This document shows, in pieces, positions 59,501 through 64,000 of a stretch of 64,000 bases of DNA; position 1 is the first letter of the stretch, and each line of letters starts with the position of its first letter. The DNA is taken from positions 1,523,397 through 1,587,396 of the forward strand of contig CALNVZ010000649.1 in the NCBI GenBank assembly GCA_940671915.1, in the 5' to 3' direction. The position numbers were made by a program, and so were the translations under genes. The notes under the pieces are model-generated. The model saw only the letters and a program-made list of their open reading frames with translations, was not told where the DNA came from and made no database searches. The stretch comes from Paracentrotus lividus (Eukaryota > Echinodermata > Echinoidea > Camarodonta > Echinidae).

Positions 59501-62500
59501 CGATCCCGGATGCAAGGGATGCTGAAACTGGCAAGCTTAGTTATTGGTTTAACAAGCAGGTCGATCAAATCAGTGTTTGTACATTTATAAAAAAGGACCC
59601 CCCCCCCCTCTGTCTATTTTATACGCATAACCCTCCCCCCCGATTAAAAGCGCAATGTAGAACTGAAAAACAAAAACTACCCCCCCCCCCCCGTGCTTGC
59701 TCATTATTTTGTCACATCGAACGCTCATCATAATAAAAAATAAACGGGCAGAGGTTTTTATACAGAGCTAAAGTTCTTATTTTGTCTTCTTATTTGACGG
59801 TTGAATATACGAAAGCGCGAAAGTAATAATTAAAACAACTGTGTGTACCAAATGTCCGAGTTTCGAGAAACGACTAGTTTCTTTCTAGTTTATAAAACGC
59901 TCTCCGAGCACTGCTGAGTAAGTTTTGAGATTCCAGAACATAAGACACTCCCCTCATAACGTTACTAGCCTCCGCTTAAGGGGGCACACGAGTAAATAGA
60001 CGCCCATAGGCTCACGTGTTAAATTAACGCTTTCAAAAACCAGACATTCCAAAATTCTGTCGATGGAATCGTTTTAATTATCACAGCAAAGGTTAAAATT
60101 TAAATGGACTCGTAATTAGGGACTTATAGAAAATTCTGTCAGCTCAATAAAAATCAAGAATCCTTGAGCGAGACTATGACAAAAGAGAACGACTTTATGT
60201 AAGCGTGATTAGTAGATGTACAAAAATTACGAAAAAGATTCCTAAAAAATACGCCAAAGTTTCTAATTTTTCAACTAAATGGTAAAATTATGAAAGAGTA
60301 GGACTTATAGCCCATAATTATTCATTAAAGCAAACATCCGACAATTAAATAATTTTATATGAGCATTTTCCCTCAATAAAAATTAGCATATCTTCTTACG
60401 CCCTTCGCCGAAATACATTGCGTGCTATCATTTACTCGTGTGTACCCTATAGTGGGTGCATATTAAAAAATATTGTATTTTTTGTGTTTAATGTAAAGAG
60501 TTTGATGAACTGATAAAACTGGTACCAGCATTCATTGTATAAAGCCAGGAATTTGCAAACAGGAGTTGAAAAACAGACCCCGTGCCGACCCCATAAACGC
60601 GCAATAACAGCACATCTGTTTGAAAAATAATACTTTGGGTCCGGGGCGCGATCCCGGATGCCAAGGGATGCTGAAACTTGGCAAGCTAGTTATTGGTTTA
60701 CAAGCAGGTCGATCAAATCAGTGTTTTGTACAGTTTATAAAAAGGACCCCCCCCCTCTGTCTATCTTTATAACCATAAACACCCCCCGATTAAAGCGGCA
60801 ATGTAGAACTGAAACAAAAACTACCCCCCCCGGTGCTTGCTCATTATTTGCAAGTATGGGGTGCAATCGTTTTTGCTCGATTTTCGGCTCACATAAATAA
60901 AAAATAACGGGCATGAGGTTTATCAGAAGCTAAAGTTCTTATTTTGTTCTTCTTATTTGCGGTTGATTATCGAAAAGCGCGAAAGTAATAATTAAACCAA
61001 CTGTGGTGTAACCAAGATGTCCGAGTTATGGAAACGACTAGTTTCTTTCTAGTTATAAAACCGCTCTCCGAGCACTGCTGATAAGTTTTGACGATTTCCA
61101 GAGCATAAGACACTCCCCTCCTGAACGTTAATTAGCCCTCCGCTTAAGGGGGCACACGAGTAAATAGACGCCATAGGCTACGTGTTAATTTGTTTAACGC
61201 TCTTCAAAACAGACATTTCCAAAATTCTGTCGATGCGAAATCGTTTTAATTATCACAGAAAGTTAAATTTAAAGAGACTCGTAATAGAAGGGACTTATAG
61301 AAAATTCCTGTCAGCTCAAACAAAAATCAGAATCTTGAGCGGACTATGAACAAAGAGACGACCTTTTGTATGGCGTGATTTAGTAGATGTACAAAATTGA
61401 CGAAAAAGATTCCGTAAAAATACGCCAAGTGTTCTCTAATTTTCAACTAAATGGATAAATATATAAAGAGAGGCTTATAGCACATAATTATTCATTAAAC
61501 AGCAACATCCGACAATTAAATAATTTATATGAGCATTTTCCTCATAAAAATTGCATATCTTTACTACGCCTTCCGAAATACATTGCGTGCATATCATTTA
61601 CTCGTGTGTACCCTATAGTGGGCGTCATATTTAAAAAATGTGTATTTTTTGTGTTTAATGTAAAGAGTTTGATGAACTGATAAACTGGTACAAGGCATTC
61701 ATTGGTATAAGCAGAAATTTGGCAAACAGGAGTTGAAAACAAGACCCGTGCCGACCCCATAAGACGCGCAATAACAGCAATCTTGTTGAGAAATAAATAC
61801 TTTGGGGTCCGGGGTGCGCGTCCCGGATGCCAAGGGATTTTGTTTCTGAAACTGGCCAGCTAGTTTATGGTTTACAAGCAGGTCGATCAAAATCAGTGTT
61901 TTGTACAGTTTATTAAAAAAAGGACCCCCGCCCCCCTCTGTCTATCTTTATACCATAAACCCCCCCCGATGTAAAAAGACGGCAATGTAGAACTGAAACA
62001 AAAACTCCCCCCCCCCGTGCTTGCTCATTATTTTGTACACATCGACGCTCATCAAAATAAAAAATAAACGGGCAGAAGGTGTTATCAGGAGCTAAAGTTC
62101 TTATTTTGTCTTCCTTATTTTGAGGTGATATACGACAAGCTGCCGAAAGTAATAATTAAACCCAACTGTTGGCTGTACCAATGTCCGAGTTTTCCGAGAA
62201 AACGACTAGTTTTCTTTCTAGCTATAAACGCTCTCGAGCATGCTAGTAAGTTTTGACAGATTCCAGAGACATTAAAGACCTCCCTCTCATAACGTTTAAT
62301 CGTAGCCTCCGCTTAGGGGGCACAACGAGTAAATAGACGCCCATAGGCTCACGTGGTTAAATTAACGCTCTTCAATAACAACATTCCTAAAATTCTGTCG
62401 ATGGAATCGTTTTAATTATCACAGCAAAGTTAATTTAAAGGACTCGTAATTAAGGGACTTATAGAAATTCTGTCAGATCAAACAATCAGAATACCTGAGC

Positions 62501-62780
62501 GAGACTATGCAAAAGAAGACGACTTTTGTAGGGTGATTAGTAGAATGTACAAACATTTAGAAAAAGATTCCTAAAAAATTACGCCATAAGTTTCTAATTT
62601 TCAACAAATGGGTAATTATGAAAGAGAGTAGGACTTATAGCACATAATTATTCATTAAACAGCAACATCCCGATCAATTAAATAATTTTATATGAGCATT
62701 TTCCCTCAATAAAAATTAGCATATCTTTACTACGCCTTCCCGAAATACATTGCGTGCATATCATTTACTCGTGTGTACCC
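56546..62780. repeat. Macrosatellite: five full and one partial unit of about 1.15 kb
   Basis: Unit starts (GGGGGCACACGAGTAAATAG) at about 56546, 57690, 58835, 59984, 61150 and 62322. Spacing grows from 1144 to about 1172 as indels increase. The array ends abruptly at about 62779 after CTCGTGTGTACCC. Unit 1 is clean; later units have many one-base indels. The open frames inside are not conserved between units, so no protein is called. It begins within 320 bp of the TIR gene start. Confidence 0.93.
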
Positions 62781-62949
62781 AGTTGAGCTTCTGCGACGTT
62801 GTTTTGTTGCTTGAGCTGAGATTTTTGAATTCACTAAAACTAACCATTTATCACATTTGACAAGCAATAGATGACGAGTCAAATTCGTTTAGAAAATAAA
62901 GATGAAAGATAAATAATTCAAGAAACTGATTAGTCATCTCCAATTAATT

Positions 62950-63300
62950 GAATAACATATAAGGCACCAGGGATATATTCACTTGGTGTTCCGCATGGCC
63001 GGTGCGGAATGGGGGATTAGGGCATCTGGAATGGGTATGGCATGGCCCCATGCCAGCCGTGTGTTCCAGCACACCAGCTTAAAAAAAATAATTATTGTTC
63101 AGTGAACAATAGAGCACTGGGATGGTAATGTGTGTAAACACCATGCTGACTCACCCTCTTCCAGGATGTGCTTCCAGGATAACAATAGCCAATTTTAAGT
63201 AGGGTGTGCTGCATGCACCCAGGCAGAACAGGGGATTAAATAACAATAGCCCTTAATTAGGGCATGCTGGATGCAGGCAGAACACCTAGTAAATATATAT
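62950..63300. repeat. Unidentified repeat with GGATGCAGGCAGAACA words
   Basis: AGGGTGTGCTGCATGCACCC and AGGGCATGCTGGATGCAGGC, each followed by CAGAACA, with AACAATAGCC also repeated. The element type is unknown. Confidence 0.4.
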
Positions 63301-63324
63301 ACCTGGTTCCTAACAAGAATCAAT

Positions 63325-64000
63325 GAAAATTTCAAAGATAATACCAGTCTTCAAAAAGGGTGACAGGTCAGTAACAAGCAACTATAGATCAATTTTTATT
63401 GCTTACCACCTTATCTAAAATTCTTGAAAAGTTAGGGTGCTATCTCACTTCGCGGAAACAAAATTGAGACAGATTTACCCGCATGGTATTGCACTACATC
63501 TGTCTCCTCTGCTGTCTCCGCGAAGATTTTTGGGCCACAGGAGACAGATCTGGTACAATGGCATGCTGGCTAATCCGTCCTTTGTACCACGTAACCTTTT
63601 ATACATGGGACAAAAGATTTCGTCGCGGAAAAAGAGGAGACAATGCCATGTTGGCAAATCTGTCTCAATTTTGTTTCCGCGAAGTGAGATAGCACCCTTA
63701 GTTTACATACGAACCATGAGTTTAAAAAAAAAATAACATCCTCTCTGAGAGACAATTTGGCTTCCGAGAAAAAAGTAACACGACCCATCAATGCAATACT
63801 ATCTTTAATTCAAACAATTGCCAAAGCTTCTGACCGGTTGTTTAATACAATTGGCTTGTATTTAGATTTTTCTAAAGCATTCGATACGGTTGATAATGAT
63901 ATTCTCCTTTATAAACTTTCTCACTATGGAATTAGAGGAGAACCCCTGACGTGGTTCAAAAATTATCTTAATGGGCGTTCCCAGTTTGTTTCACTTAATG
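63325..64000 (+). mobile_element. LINE reverse transcriptase fragment (CR1/L2/Jockey-like), decayed, runs off window
   Basis: The plus strand reads KIIPVFKKGDRSVTSNYR (RT motif start), is interrupted by a MITE, and continues NNILSERQFGFREKSNTTH. After a frameshift it reads AILSLIQ...LYLDFSKAFDTVDND and HYGIRGEPLTWFKNYLNGR, to the right edge. FSKAFDTVD is the first catalytic Asp block of LINE reverse transcriptases. The frameshift and the insert make it non-functional. Confidence 0.9.
63435..63697. mobile_element. Harbinger-like MITE inserted in the LINE RT
   Basis: TIRs of about 42 bp starting GGGTGCTATCTCACTTCGCG and its inverse, flanked on both sides by TTA, the 3-bp target type of PIF/Harbinger elements. 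263 bp, no coding. Confidence 0.85.

Noticed and set aside
56992..61890. Several 60-90-codon frames in the macrosatellite
   Set aside because: They are not conserved between units and shift with each indel.

Overview
The window looks like nuclear DNA of a marine invertebrate deuterostome, most likely an echinoderm of sea-urchin type. The reasons are AT-rich introns with GT-AG borders, an animal Polycomb-like gene, an unusual TIR-domain gene, and many short inverted-repeat elements and satellite families. The species is my inference. No bacterial operon, CRISPR array or rRNA gene is present.

Two multi-exon genes were assembled by hand from conserved protein motifs and matching splice phases; both are on the minus strand. 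(1) 1-12.4 kb: a Polycomb-like gene (PHF1/MTF2/PHF19 family) with a non-coding first exon carrying a 14-codon uORF and 14 coding exons giving residues 1-518. Tudor, PHD1, PHD2 and EH regions are complete. The gene leaves the window at its left edge, just as the conserved C-terminal block begins. (2) 24.4-56.2 kb: a ten-exon gene whose exons join in frame to about 536 residues. It encodes a TIR domain, a cysteine-rich linker, a two-helix membrane hairpin and an unfamiliar tail. Exon 8 lies in error-rich sequence and lacks one base. A possible third gene begins on the plus strand at 12621 inside a divergent promoter, but I could not find its later exons.

The rest is mobile and repetitive DNA. 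It includes at least fifteen TIR/foldback elements, a solo LTR with its 5-bp target duplication (17278-17958), two LINE remnants (35.1 kb, and 63.3 kb to the right edge, the latter interrupted by a Harbinger-like MITE), tRNA-like SINE heads, a 41-bp minisatellite, a 12-unit satellite inside a transposon-like element (14.3-15.9 kb), a 160-bp repeat (36 kb), a 140-bp repeat (48 kb), a 1.15-kb macrosatellite (56.5-62.8 kb) and a perfect 61-bp-arm palindrome (50.8 kb).

Two themes deserve attention. A roughly 0.6-kb promoter cassette bounded by GC-rich hairpins occurs at the Polycomb-like promoter and again in intron 1 of the TIR gene, so the two genes may share regulatory DNA. The 3' part of the TIR gene is tandemly duplicated (23.2-27.6 and 27.7-32.4 kb), and each copy carries a different MITE at the same site. 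Sequence at about 27.7-37 kb and 57.7-62.7 kb is full of single-base indels and includes a 25-N gap; this looks like gap filling from unpolished long reads, so reading-frame breaks there should not be taken as biology without checking.
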